The notes: a model not told the origin generated them from the sequence alone. DNA of 64,000 nucleotides from Lysobacter_I brunescens (GCF_042677005.1 NZ_JBHTIF010000001.1:2046001-2110000); one strand, 5' to 3'; counted from the first letter of the stretch, positions 46,220 through 59,645 are shown. Numbers and translations: made by a program.

Positions 46220-46894
46220 TCAGCCGTCCTGGCCGGCCGCCGCCGCTTCCAGTGCCGTGACACGGGCTTCCAGCGCCTCGATGCGGGCCAGCAGGGCATC
46301 GGTGTCGGGGCGGGCGTCGTGCGCGCGACCGGCCGGGCCGTCGTCGTCGCGTTCCGGCATCACCGGCTCGCCGCAGAGCAGGTGCGCGTAGCGATCCTCG
46401 CGCTGTCCCGCGCCGCGCGGCAGGCGACGGACCAGGGGTTTATCGCGTTCGGCCAGTCGTTCCAGGGCGTGGCGCACGTCGTCTGCGTCGGCGAAGCGGT
46501 GCATCCGCTCGCTGCGCGCCAGCAGTTCGTGCAGGGTCTGCGGGCCGCGCAGGAACAGCAGCGCCATCAGGCTGGTCTGCGCCGAGGTCAGGTCGAAGAC
46601 GCGGTCGATGCGGTGGTGGTAGCGCTCGGCGCGCGCGCCGTACTCGGACTTCACCAGGCCGCGCGGCTCCAGCTGGCGCAGCGCATGGCCGATCTCGCCG
46701 GAAGACAGGTTCGTCACCGGCTCGCGCGCGGTCTTCTGGTTGCAGGCCATGACCAGATTGTTCAGCGTCAGCGGATAGACGTCGGGCGTCGTCGCCGCCT
46801 TCTCGGCCAGGCTGCCGAGGATGCGCGCCTCGACGGGCGTCAGCGCCGGTGCGGCGGGGGCGGTGTCCTGTGCGGTGTCCGGGGAAGTGTCCAT
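46220..46894 (-). CDS. YceH family protein (DUF480)
   Basis: A 224-residue protein with two winged-helix-like units typical of DUF480: LTPVEARILGSLAEKAATTP and the YPLTLNNLVMACNQKTAREPV region, then LTSAQTSLMALLFLRGPQTLHELLAR. A C-terminal coiled coil (ALLARIEALEARVTALEAAA) suggests oligomerisation. The function is not established. It is convergent with clpB and divergent from the small exported protein at 47011. Confidence 0.92.
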   Translation of the reverse strand: MDTSPDTAQDTAPAAPALTPVEARILGSLAEKAATTPDVYPLTLNNLVMACNQKTAREPVTNLSSGEIGHALRQLEPRGLVKSEYGARAERYHHRIDRVFDLTSAQTSLMALLFLRGPQTLHELLARSERMHRFADADDVRHALERLAERDKPLVRRLPRGAGQREDRYAHLLCGEPVMPERDDDGPAGRAHDARPDTDALLARIEALEARVTALEAAAAGQDG

Positions 46895-47010
46895 GCGGGG
46901 CTCGGCGGAAGACTGGCCGGGGATTCTAGCCGGCTTGATGAACGATTCATCCCGGATGGGGCAAGCTGGCGCGGTCGCGGGCTGGACCCGCCTCCACAGG
47001 AGACACCTCC

Positions 47011-47448
47011 ATGCGTCATGCGATCCCCCGTGGCCTCGCGCTGTGCGCGGCCCTGATCCTCAGTCCGGCCGCGATGGCCGGCGGTGACCTCACCTGCAAG
47101 ATGAACTACAGCCTCTCCGGCTGGTCCGCGTTCTACAAGACCGCCTCCGGCACCGGCACCGTGAGCTGCAGCAACGGCCAGAGCCTGGCCGTGAAGATCC
47201 GCACCAAGGGCGGCGGCGTCACTTTCGGCAAGTACAAGATCGTCAACGGCTTCGGCGAGTTCGCCAACGTCGGCGACATTCGCGACGTGCTCGGCAGCTA
47301 CGCCACCGCCGAAGCCCATGCCGCTGCGGAAAAGAGCGCCTCGGCGCAGGCGATGACCAACGGCGAGGTGTCGCTGGCGCTGTCGGGCAAGGGCAAGGGC
47401 TGGTCGCTGGGCGTGGCCTTCAGCAAGTTCACCATCGAAGCGAACTGA
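47011..47448 (+). CDS. Small exported protein of unknown function
   Basis: A 145-residue protein with a signal peptide (about residues 1-23, ending AAMAG) and a mature part containing two cysteines (LTCKMNY and GTVSCSNG), likely a periplasmic disulfide. The rest is rich in small and Gly residues with beta-strand-like segments (GGGVTFGKYKIVNGFG, GKGWSLGVAF). I recognise no domain. ATG 47011 is preceded by AGGAGACACCTCC. It ends 15 bp from the convergent antiporter locus. Confidence 0.8.
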   Translation: MRHAIPRGLALCAALILSPAAMAGGDLTCKMNYSLSGWSAFYKTASGTGTVSCSNGQSLAVKIRTKGGGVTFGKYKIVNGFGEFANVGDIRDVLGSYATAEAHAAAEKSASAQAMTNGEVSLALSGKGKGWSLGVAFSKFTIEAN

Positions 47449-47463
47449 GCCCGGTCCCCGCGC

Positions 47464-49121
47464 TCATCCCTGGGGCACCGTCCGCATCTTCCGATACGGC
47501 GGCGCCGACATCACCATCTCGCTGAGCGAATGCGCCAGCGCATGCTCGGCCAGGATCGCGGCATCGGCGCCGCGTTCCAGCAGGTGCTTCACGCCCGCGT
47601 CGCTGTGCGCGCGCGCCAGCACCGGGATCGGCGTCGGTCCGGACTTGATCTGCTGGACCACCTTGCCGGCCTCCAGCGGGTCGGGCACGGTGATCACCGC
47701 AAGCGCCGCGTGTTCCGGCGAGGCTTCGGCCAGCACATCGTCGTCCGCCGCGTTGCCGCGCACCGCCTGGTGGCCGGCGCTGCGGGCGGCTTCGATGCGA
47801 TCCGCGTCCGTATCCACGACCACGAACGGCACGCCGTCGCGGGCCAGCAGCTCCGCGAGCTTGATGCCGACCCGGCCGTAGCCGATCAGCAGCACGTATT
47901 CGAGCGGCGGCGGGGCATCGATGATCGAAGGCTGCGGCGCCACGGCCTTGCGCTGCTGGCGCCGGGCGAGCAGGGCGAACAGCAGCGGGTTGAGCATGAT
48001 CGACAGGATCGCGCCGGCCAGCACCAGGTCGCGCGCGTCCTCGCCCATCACGCCGAGCGACACGCCCAGACCGATCAGGATGAAGGAGAACTCCCCGATC
48101 TGCGCCAGGCTGGCGGCGATGGTCAGCGCGATCTCGTTGGTCCTGCCCAGCATTCGGACTACCGCCCAGGCCGCCAGCGACTTGCCGACGACGATGATCG
48201 CGAGGGTTTCGAGGACTTCGAGCGGCTGCTCGACCAGGATCGTCGGATCGAACAACATGCCCACCGAGACGAAGAACAGTACCGCGAAGGCATCGCGCAG
48301 CGGCAGCGAATCCTCGGCGGCCTTGTGCCCGAACGGCGACTCGTTGAGCAGCATGCCGGCGAAGAACGCACCGAGGGCGAACGACACGCCGAACAGCTCG
48401 GCGGCGCCGAAGGCCACGCCCATCGCGCAGGCCAGCACGAACAGGGTGAACAGCTCGCGCGAGCCGGTGCCGGCCACGCGTTCCAGCATCCACGGCAGCA
48501 CGCGGCGACCGACGATCAGCATCAGTGCGATGAAGCCGCCGACCTTCAGCAGGGTCGCGAACAGTGCGGCGCCCAGGGAGCTGCCGGTATCGGGACCGGC
48601 GCTCGCGGCCATCGCCGGTACCAGCACCAGGGCGAGCACCATCGCCAGATCCTCCACGACCAGCCAGCCGACCGCGATGCGGCCGCGTTCGCTGTCGAGG
48701 AGGCGGGCGCTGTCGAGCGCGCGAGCAGGACCACCGTGCTCGCCACCGACAGCGACAGCCCGAACAGCAGGCCTTCCGCGTCGGACCAGCCCAGCCGGGT
48801 GCCGAGGAACCAGCCCATCGCCGTGGCCGCTGCCATCTGCACCAGCGCGCCGGGCACGGCGATCTTGCGCACCGAGATCAGGTCGCGCATCGAGAAATGC
48901 AGGCCGACGCCGAACATCAGCAGGATCACGCCGATTTCGGCGAGCTGCGGCGCGAGGGTCTGGTCGCCGACGAAGCCGGGGGTGTGCGGGCCCACCAGCA
49001 CGCCGGCGAACAGGTAGCCGACGATCGGCGACAGGCGCAGGCGGGTGGCGAGCAGGCCGAAGACGAACGCGAGCACGAAGCCCACGCACAGCATGGCGAT
49101 GAGTGAGGTGTGATGCGGCAT
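47464..49121 (-). pseudogene. KefB/YbaL-type cation:proton antiporter, disrupted by a one-base deletion
   Basis: The N-terminal ~135 codons (from ATG 49121, MPHHTSLIAMLCVGFVLAFVF) and the remainder are in different frames. The first frame reads LSLSVASTVVLL and then becomes nonsense; the other frame resumes with RALDSARLLDSERGRIAVGW. Restoring one G (plus strand) near 48722, in TCGAGCGCGCGAGCAGG, rejoins them and gives exactly 552 codons with a normal antiporter membrane domain and a C-terminal TrkA-N domain (VLLIGYGRVGIKLAELLA). Intact relatives exchange K+ or Na+ for protons. This is either a true recent pseudogene or a sequencing error; codon use on both sides is normal. Confidence 0.85.
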
Positions 49122-49192
49122 TCAGCGAATATACGGGATCGGACGCGCGCTTCCTGTCTGCCCGTTCAGTCACGGCGGCCGACCCGACGAAC

Positions 49193-49217
49193 GAGGCCCC
49201 GGGGTCGCCGGGGCCTC
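49193..49217 (-). terminator. Terminator of the TonB-dependent receptor gene
   Basis: A perfect 10-bp stem, GAGGCCCCGG / CCGGGGCCTC, with a 5-nt loop lies 32 bp past the receptor stop on the minus strand and before the antiporter start. There is no T-tract. Confidence 0.6.
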
Positions 49218-49248
49218 GCTGCGTCCTCAGTGCGGGGTCACCGCAGCA

Positions 49249-51690
<2,442 letters not shown>

Positions 51691-51880
51691 GTGGGGAAAT
51701 CCTGTCCAACCGGGTGTAGCACGGGCTTCGGAGAGGGGTCAATCCACATATCCGCATGAAGCGATGGCGGTCACGCCGGGGCTGCGGTCGATCTGCGGCT
51801 GATCGATGCCCCGTCCGGGCGGTGACCAGCGTAAAATCGCCGACCGGCCGGCCTCTCCGGCACCGCATCCCGCCATCCCC

Positions 51881-53815
51881 ATGATTTCCTTCCGCAATTT
51901 CGCCCTCCGCCGGGGCGAGCGCCTGCTCCTGTCCGATGTCGACCTCGCCCTGCACGCCGGTTGGCGCGTGGGTGTGGTGGGCCGCAACGGCACCGGCAAG
52001 TCCTCCCTGTTCGCCGCGCTGATGCGCGAGATCGAACCCGACAAGGGCGATCTGGACCTGCCCGGCAAGGCGCGCGTCGCCAGCGTGGCCCAGGAAACCC
52101 CGTCGCTGCCCGATCCGGCCCTGGACTTCGTGCTCAGCGGCGATGCCGAGGTGCACGCGGCGGTGCAGGCCGAGGCGAACGCCTTCGCCGCCGAGGACTG
52201 GGAAGCGGTGGCCGAGGCCCACCAGCGGCTTGAGGAAGTGAACGGCTACGACGCCAGCGCGCGCGCCGGACGCCTGTTGCACGGCCTGGGCTTTCCGGCC
52301 GAGACCCATCCCAAGGCCGTGTCGGATTTCTCCGGCGGCTGGCGCGTGCGCCTGAACGTCGCGCGCGCGCTGATGACGCCTAGCGACCTGCTGCTGCTCG
52401 ACGAACCGACCAATCACCTCGACCTCGATGCCGTGGTGTGGATGGAAGAGTGGCTGCGTCGCTATCCCGGGACGCTGCTGGTGATCTCGCACGACCGCGA
52501 GTTCCTCGACAACGTCACCACCCACACCCTGCACCTGCACGACGGCAAGGCCAAGCTGTACACCGGCAACTACACCCAGTTCGAACGCCAGCGCGCCGAG
52601 CACCTGCGTCAGCAGAACATCGCGTTCGAGAAGGAGCAGGCCGAGCGCGCGCACCTGCAGAAGTTCATCGATCGCTTCAAGGCCAAGGCGAGCAAGGCCA
52701 AGCAGGCGCAATCGCGCATGAAGCGCCTGGAAAAGCTGGCCGGCACCGAGGCGGTGCGCGCCGAGCGCGAGTTCCGCATCGAATTCCCGGCACCGGCGAG
52801 GATGCCGTTCGCGCTGATGCGCCTGAACGATGCCGACTGCGGTTATGGCGGATCGGCAGCCGATGGGACTGCTTCTGTGGGAGCGACGCGAGTCGCGACT
52901 GGCGTCGCTCCCACAACGATCCTCCACAACGTCGGCTTCGGCCTGGAGGCTGGCGACCGCATCGGCCTGCTCGGCCCGAACGGCGCCGGCAAGTCGACGC
53001 TGGTGAAATCGCTGGTCGGCGAGCTGTCATTGCTGTCCGGCGAGCGCTATGCGCATCCGGACCTGCGCATCGGCTATTTCGCGCAGCACACGGTCGAATC
53101 CCTGGTCGAAGGCACGTCGCCGATCGACCATTTGCGCGAGCTTTCGCCCGATTCACCGACGCAGGCGTTCCGCGATTTCCTCGGCAAGTGGTATTTCCCG
53201 GGCGATCGCGCGTTCGAGGTGATCGACGGCTTTTCCGGCGGAGAGAAGGCGCGACTCGCGCTGGCCCTCATCGCCTGGCGCCAGCCGAACGTGCTGCTGC
53301 TCGACGAACCGACCAACCACCTCGACCTCGACATGCGCGAGGCCCTGGCGGAAGCGCTGAGCGACTTCGACGGCGCGATCGTCATGGTGTCGCATGACCG
53401 GCATCTGATCGGCCTGGTGTGCGACAAGTTCGTGCGCGTCGCCGATGGCGTGGTCGAACCCTTCGACGGCGATCTCGACGAATACGCGGCCTGGCTACGC
53501 TCGCGCAGCGGCAGCGAGCAGAAGAAGGGCGAAGCCAAGGCGCAGGCGAAGGCAGCGGCGGCTCCGCCTGCACCCGCGCCGGCGCCCGCTGCGCCCACCG
53601 TGCCCACGAAGAAGATCAACCCGCACAAGCTGGCCAAGGCCGAGGCGCGCGTGGCCGAGATCGAAGCGAAGCTCGCCGACATAGAGACCGCGCTGGCCGA
53701 TCCCGCCGCCTACGCCGACGGCGGCAAGCGTGCCAACGACCTCGGCCGCGAACAGCAGACGCTGCGCGCACAGCTCGAATCGGCCGAAGCGGAGCTGCTG
53801 GCGCTGTACGGCTGA
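51881..53815 (+). CDS. ABC-F family ATPase (YheS-like), with a REP element inside the gene
   Basis: A 644-residue soluble protein with two ABC cassettes: Walker A GRNGTGKSS and GPNGAGKST, signatures SDFSGGWRVR and DGFSGGEKAR, Walker B LLLLDEPTNHLDLD twice. It has the inter-domain arm and a C-terminal coiled coil (AEARVAEIEAKLADIETALA) after an Ala/Pro linker. ABC-F proteins act on the ribosome. Just before the second cassette the expected short linker (CGYGG...ILHNVGF) is expanded by about 20 residues (SAADGTASVGATRVATGVAP) encoded by a palindromic repeat at 52876-52915. ATG 51881; a TAAAAT -10-like box is at 51832. Confidence 0.94.
   Translation: MISFRNFALRRGERLLLSDVDLALHAGWRVGVVGRNGTGKSSLFAALMREIEPDKGDLDLPGKARVASVAQETPSLPDPALDFVLSGDAEVHAAVQAEANAFAAEDWEAVAEAHQRLEEVNGYDASARAGRLLHGLGFPAETHPKAVSDFSGGWRVRLNVARALMTPSDLLLLDEPTNHLDLDAVVWMEEWLRRYPGTLLVISHDREFLDNVTTHTLHLHDGKAKLYTGNYTQFERQRAEHLRQQNIAFEKEQAERAHLQKFIDRFKAKASKAKQAQSRMKRLEKLAGTEAVRAEREFRIEFPAPARMPFALMRLNDADCGYGGSAADGTASVGATRVATGVAPTTILHNVGFGLEAGDRIGLLGPNGAGKSTLVKSLVGELSLLSGERYAHPDLRIGYFAQHTVESLVEGTSPIDHLRELSPDSPTQAFRDFLGKWYFPGDRAFEVIDGFSGGEKARLALALIAWRQPNVLLLDEPTNHLDLDMREALAEALSDFDGAIVMVSHDRHLIGLVCDKFVRVADGVVEPFDGDLDEYAAWLRSRSGSEQKKGEAKAQAKAAAAPPAPAPAPAAPTVPTKKINPHKLAKAEARVAEIEAKLADIETALADPAAYADGGKRANDLGREQQTLRAQLESAEAELLALYG
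52876..52915. repeat. 40-bp REP-like palindrome within the ABC-F coding sequence
   Basis: Arms TGTGGGAGCGACG (52876-52888) and CGTCGCTCCCACA (52903-52915) are perfect 13-bp inverted repeats enclosing a 14-nt centre that itself contains the palindrome AGTCGCGACT. GTGGGAGCG-type palindromes are common extragenic elements in Lysobacterales and pseudomonads. Here one sits in frame inside a gene. Confidence 0.88.
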
Positions 53816-53832
53816 GCGCGACCACCGCTCTT

Positions 53833-54390
53833 TCAGGCTGACGAGGATTCCAGGCTGAGCAGGCAGTCTTCGTCGGGCAGTTCGCCGGCCCGGTGCGGTG
53901 GCTGGTACAGCGCGTAGAGCACGGTTTCTTCCAGCGCGATCCGGTCGCCCAGCAGCGAAGCGATCACGTCCAGGTCGCGCAGGAAGGCCTCGCGCGTGGA
54001 CGGCGTGACCCGCAGTTCGGTATAGCGACGCGCGAACAGCGCGACCATCCGCGCGATCCCCGCCATGCGCGCGCGGGCGCGCTCCAGGCGTTCGGATACC
54101 AGAGGGTCGTCGCGCAGGGCGCGTTCGACGTAGGCGTAGAAATGCATGTCCTCGTCTTCGATGTGACGCAGCAGATCGATGCGGAAACGCTCCAGCGCCG
54201 CCGGGATCTTCGCGAACTGGCGATGGCGCGCATGGTCCTCCAGCCGGGCCAGCGTGGCCTGCAGCGTGGCGTGGTCCGCTGCCAGGTGCTTGACTAGGTC
54301 GGGGTCGTACGCGAAGCGCGGATCGGGGCTGTTGGCCTGAGGCGCGTGGAGGGAGGCGTCTTCGGTGTCGCGGATGTGGAGCGAAAGCAT
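53833..54390 (-). CDS. Hemerythrin-domain protein
   Basis: A 185-residue helical protein with a hemerythrin-like ligand pattern: His in LAADHATLQATLARLEDHAR, HIEDEDMHFYAYVE, and late acidic ligands in LLGDRIALEETVLYALYQ. Such proteins bind a di-iron centre and are used in oxygen or NO sensing or iron handling, often in relatives of the Fe-S repair protein RIC. ATG 54390 gives MLSLHIRDTEDASLHAP; the extended frame upstream is not convincing. It is convergent with the ABC-F gene, with only 17 bp between stops. Confidence 0.85.
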   Translation of the reverse strand: MLSLHIRDTEDASLHAPQANSPDPRFAYDPDLVKHLAADHATLQATLARLEDHARHRQFAKIPAALERFRIDLLRHIEDEDMHFYAYVERALRDDPLVSERLERARARMAGIARMVALFARRYTELRVTPSTREAFLRDLDVIASLLGDRIALEETVLYALYQPPHRAGELPDEDCLLSLESSSA

Positions 54391-55000
54391 GGATCTGGTT
54401 CCTTGGGCTGCCTGCCCGGCCGTCTGTGCGCGTCGATGTCGTTCATGGCGTGCACGGCGTCGATGCGCTCCAGCTCCGTGCCCGCGATGTGCGAAGCGTC
54501 TTTCGGCGCTCCCTGCGAACGCTTGCGCAAGCGCGATGCCATACATGGCCCGGAATCTGTGGGTGTCGTCGCATATCGGAGCATGCGTCGCGTCGATGGC
54601 GCCGTATCCGCCTCTCGCGACTGCGCACGATCAGGCCGATGCGTCGCGATCGAAGCCCCTTTTGCTGTACGCCCAGCCCCTGCGGCGATGCCGGACAGCG
54701 TGTTCGGCGTCTCAGGCAATGTGTTTCCGGTGTGGTCCACCTCCGGAGTGACGCGACAGGGCAGATTGCGGCCGCAGCGACATCGGCACGGGCCGCATCG
54801 TGCGATTTGCGCGGCAGGATGTGGTCGTCCGTGTCGGTTCGATAGGTGGACTGGATGATCGCGAGGTTTTGCATCGATCCGGCGTCGATGCCTGCGCATG
54901 CCCGTTCGGTGGATGCGCGGGGCTTGAATCCGGGGCGCTGGGCCCCAGAATGGCGGCCACCGGCGGATTCCCGGCGGCCCACAACGAGCCAAGCACACCC
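54391..55000. other. 610-bp stretch without a convincing gene
   Basis: Several overlapping open frames cross this region but none has a start with a good ribosome site or resembles a known family. GC content is lower than in flanking genes. A perfect 14-bp palindrome, CGCTTGCGCAAGCG, lies at 54520-54533, 130 bp upstream of the hemerythrin gene. The region presumably contains the divergent promoters of the hemerythrin and FmdB genes; I see no RNA gene or clear pseudogene. Confidence 0.5.
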
Positions 55001-55303
55001 ATGCCCATCTACGCCTTCGAATGCGAAGCCTGCGGTCACGCCTTCGACCGCCTCCAGAAGATGTCCGACCCCGATCCGGCCGAGTGCCCGTCCTGCGGTG
55101 CGCTGCGGGTCAAGCGCCAGCTGACCGCGCCGTCGTTCCGGCTGGCCGGCGGTGGCTGGTACGAGACCGATTTCAAGAAGGACGGCGACAAGAAGCGCAA
55201 CCTGGCCGAGTCGTCCTCGGGCGGCGGCAAGTCTGACGCCCCGGCCGCGCCGGCGGCGGCCCCCGCGCCTGCTCCGGCGTCGTCCTCCTCCTCGTCGACA
55301 TGA
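55001..55303 (+). CDS. FmdB-family zinc-ribbon protein
   Basis: A 100-residue protein with an N-terminal FmdB-type zinc ribbon: MPIYAFECEACGHAF and AECPSCGALRVKRQ supply two CxxC pairs. The tail is low-complexity Ala/Pro/Ser. The family is often called a regulatory protein, but its activity is unproven. It is frequently found upstream of aspS, which lies 2.6 kb downstream here. Its stop overlaps the next start by 4 bp. Confidence 0.88.
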   Translation: MPIYAFECEACGHAFDRLQKMSDPDPAECPSCGALRVKRQLTAPSFRLAGGGWYETDFKKDGDKKRNLAESSSGGGKSDAPAAPAAAPAPAPASSSSSST

Positions 55304-55995
55304 GCGGCCGCCACCTGCGGCGCGGGGCATGCGGCGGCCTGCTGGTCGCTCTGCTCGCGGGGTGTGCGTCGACGCCTGCACCGCCGCAGGCCCTCGCAGA
55401 GGCGGGCGTGCCGTCGCCGGCCCTGGCCGGCCATGCGGATCTGCCACTCCAGGCGTCGATCGATGCCTTCCTGGCGGGCCTGTCGCGCCGCTGCGGACAG
55501 GCGTACGCCGGTGTCGTCGAGATCGACGTGCCCGCGAGCACCGACTCGACTTTCGCGGGCAAGCCGCTGGTGATGCATGTCCGCGAATGCGGGACCGGGG
55601 CCGTGCGGGTGCCGTTCCATGTCGGCGAGGATCGTTCCCGGACCTGGGTGTTCACGCGTACGCCGTCCGGGCTGCGGTTCAAGCACGATCACCGCCACGC
55701 CGACGGCAGCCCGGATGCGCTGACGATGTACGGCGGCGATGCGGCCGTGGCGCGTGCTCCGGCACCGTCCTCGCTGCGGATCGCCTTCCCGGTGGATGCC
55801 GAGTCGATCGCCATGTTCCAGGCCGGCGGTCGCGCGGTGTCGACGACCAATACCTGGGCGGTGGAGCTGTCCGACAACCGCTTCGTCTACGAGCTGTCGC
55901 GTCCGGGCGGACGCCTGTTCCGGGTCGTTTTCGACCTCGATCGGCCCGTGCCGGCACCGCCACCGCCCTGGGGCGCCAGCGACATCGTGCCTTGA
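55300..55995 (+). CDS. Uncharacterised lipoprotein
   Basis: A 231-residue protein with a lipoprotein signal (GGLLVALLAGCAST; lipobox LAGC) and a soluble domain of about 190 residues containing two cysteines (RRCGQAY, VRECGTG) and several beta-strand-like segments. I do not recognise a domain. The start overlaps the FmdB stop (ATGA at 55300), so the two are coupled. A strong bidirectional terminator follows. Confidence 0.8.
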   Translation: MSGRHLRRGACGGLLVALLAGCASTPAPPQALAEAGVPSPALAGHADLPLQASIDAFLAGLSRRCGQAYAGVVEIDVPASTDSTFAGKPLVMHVRECGTGAVRVPFHVGEDRSRTWVFTRTPSGLRFKHDHRHADGSPDALTMYGGDAAVARAPAPSSLRIAFPVDAESIAMFQAGGRAVSTTNTWAVELSDNRFVYELSRPGGRLFRVVFDLDRPVPAPPPPWGASDIVP

Positions 55996-56010
55996 CGGTC
56001 CGCATCAACG

Positions 56011-56036
56011 ACGAGCCCCGCCGAAGCGGGGCTCGT
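56011..56036. terminator. Bidirectional terminator hairpin
   Basis: An 11-bp perfect stem, ACGAGCCCCGC / GCGGGGCTCGT, with a CGAA loop (TTCG on the minus strand) lies between the lipoprotein gene and the convergent DUF3011 genes. Confidence 0.8.
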
Positions 56037-56058
56037 GCGTTTGCAGGGAAGGCTTCGG

Positions 56059-56994
56059 TCAGCGCGCGCCGAAGCGGGCCCGGCAGCCGCGGTTGACCCA
56101 CAGGCCGTTGCGCCAGTCGTAGCCCCAGCTGCTGCCTTCGATGCAGGGGCTGTCCGACAGCTGCTGGATCAGGCGCGGCACGCCGCGATTCCGATCCCAG
56201 GCGCAGGTGGTGTAGCGGTTGTTCTCGCTGGTGCAGGTCACGCTGTAGTCGCCGCCACCGCCGCCGTTGCGGTCGACGCGGAAGATGCCGCGGCAGCCGT
56301 TGTCGACCCACAGGTAGCCGTTGCGCAGGCCCCAGTTCTGGCCTTCGCGGCAGGCCGTGTCGGACAGCTGGCGGACCAGGCGCGGCGTGCCGTAGAGATT
56401 GCCGCCGCACTGCCGATAGCGTCCATCGGCGCTTTCGCAGCGGATGTCGGTGCCGATGCCGCCACCGCCGTTGTCCCAGCGCGCTTCGCGGAATTCCGCC
56501 CGGCACCCGCCGCGCACCCAGACCTGGCCATTGCTGCTGGACCAGTTCTGGCCTTCATTGCAGGGGGTGCCCGACAGCTGGCGCACCAGCTCCGAGCGGC
56601 CGCGCCACGGGGTGCGACAGGTCTGCTGGCGGTTGTCGCGGCTTTCGCAGCGGATGGTGTTGCCGTTGCCCTGGCCGGGCGGGTAGCTGCCTCCGCCCTG
56701 ATAGCCCAGCGATTCGGCGATGTCGGCCTTCACGCGGCTGAAGGTCCAGCGTGAGAGCCGGACCTGGTCGAGGTAGAAGCGCATCTGGTCTTCGGGGATG
56801 CGCCGCCCGCCGGACTGTTCCGAATACTCCAGCGAAATCACCCGCCGCTGCTCGGCAGGCGACAGTTCCCAGAGACGTTCCGGCGCGTAGGCGCGCGCGC
56901 CGATCTGGGCATGGGCGGAGGTGATCGGCAGGGCCGCGACGACGGCGCCAGCCAAGGTTGCGGACAGCAACAACGGGATCGTGAACCGTGTCAT
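56059..56994 (-). CDS. DUF3011 exported protein (three repeats)
   Basis: A 311-residue exported protein: signal peptide (about residues 1-30, ending SAHAQ), an N-terminal helical region of about 80 residues, then three ~60-residue cysteine-rich DUF3011 repeats. Each repeat has the layout IRCES..., then LVRQLSxTxC, GxNW, WVxxGCRxxF, with conserved cysteines probably in disulfides. ATG 56994 has GGGAG upstream; ATG 57009 is an alternative. It lies 79 bp downstream of a paralogue. Function is unknown; the repeats are presumably periplasmic or surface-exposed. Confidence 0.88.
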   Translation of the reverse strand: MTRFTIPLLLSATLAGAVVAALPITSAHAQIGARAYAPERLWELSPAEQRRVISLEYSEQSGGRRIPEDQMRFYLDQVRLSRWTFSRVKADIAESLGYQGGGSYPPGQGNGNTIRCESRDNRQQTCRTPWRGRSELVRQLSGTPCNEGQNWSSSNGQVWVRGGCRAEFREARWDNGGGGIGTDIRCESADGRYRQCGGNLYGTPRLVRQLSDTACREGQNWGLRNGYLWVDNGCRGIFRVDRNGGGGGDYSVTCTSENNRYTTCAWDRNRGVPRLIQQLSDSPCIEGSSWGYDWRNGLWVNRGCRARFGAR

Positions 56995-57073
56995 GCGTGC
57001 GTCTCCCATCGATGGATCGGAAAGGTGGCGCCCCTGCGGTCGCCGGGGCGCCGATCAGTGTTCAGCCGGTAGT

Positions 57074-57739
57074 TCAGCGTACTCCGAAACGGCCGCGGCA
57101 GCCTTCGTCGACCCAGAGGCCGGCCTTCTTGTCGTAGCCCCAGCTGCGGCCCTGCACGCAGGGCGACTTCGACAGGGTTTCCAGCAGGCTGGGCTGGCCC
57201 TTGCGCGCGTCCCAGGCACAGCTGGCGCGGCGGCCGTTCTCGCTGGCGCAGGTGACGCTGTAGCGGCCGCTGCTCTCGCCGATGCGGAATTCGCCGCGGC
57301 AGCCCTTGTCGACCCAGATCGAACCGTTGCGCAGGCCCCAGCTGACGCCCTGCTGGCACGGCGTGCCCGAGAGCTGGCGGATCAGGTCGGGATTGCCGTA
57401 GAGGTTGCTGCCGCAGGTCTTGTACTTGCCGTCCGAACTCTCGCACTTGATGACCTTGCCGCTGTACTGCGGGCCGAATTCGGCGCGGCAGCCACCGGAC
57501 ACCCAGACCTTGCCCGGGCTAGCACCCCAGGTACTGCCCTTCACGCAGCGGGTGTCGGACAGCTGGCGGGTCAGCTCGGTCTGGCCCGGCCACTTGGTGT
57601 CGCAGGTCTCGCGGCGGTTGTCCTTGCTCTCGCAGCGCACGCTGTCCTTGCTGCCGAACTGGGCGTGGGCCTCGGGTGCGGCCGACCAGGCAAGGCCGGC
57701 CATCGCGCACAGGGTGAGGGTCCGGAAGAGGGTCGTCAT
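57074..57739 (-). CDS. DUF3011 exported protein (paralogue, three repeats)
   Basis: A 221-residue exported protein with a signal peptide (ending EAHAQ) followed directly by three DUF3011 repeats (VRCESKDNRRETC, IKCESSDGKYKTC, VTCASENGRRASC, each continuing to W..GCRG/AxF). It lacks the N-terminal helical region of its neighbour. Ribosome site AAGGA before ATG 57739. The two genes form a same-strand pair, divergent from aspS, probably arising by duplication. Confidence 0.88.
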   Translation of the reverse strand: MTTLFRTLTLCAMAGLAWSAAPEAHAQFGSKDSVRCESKDNRRETCDTKWPGQTELTRQLSDTRCVKGSTWGASPGKVWVSGGCRAEFGPQYSGKVIKCESSDGKYKTCGSNLYGNPDLIRQLSGTPCQQGVSWGLRNGSIWVDKGCRGEFRIGESSGRYSVTCASENGRRASCAWDARKGQPSLLETLSKSPCVQGRSWGYDKKAGLWVDEGCRGRFGVR

Positions 57740-57873
57740 GGGGGATCCTTGGATGGGTTGGGGGATCGTGCCGCCCGCCCGGTGGGCGAGGCCAAGGCAC
57801 GCGGCCGGCGCAACCGCTAAAATGTCGGGTCCCTCCGGCCTCTGCCGGGCGATCCTACCCCGGAGCTTCCCCC

Positions 57874-59634
<1,761 letters not shown>

Positions 59635-59645
59635 TCGCCACGCTG

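Noticed and set aside
54346..54858. Plus-strand open frames in the gene-poor region before the FmdB gene
   Set aside because: They overlap each other in different frames, begin inside the antisense hemerythrin gene, lack ribosome sites and resemble no protein family.
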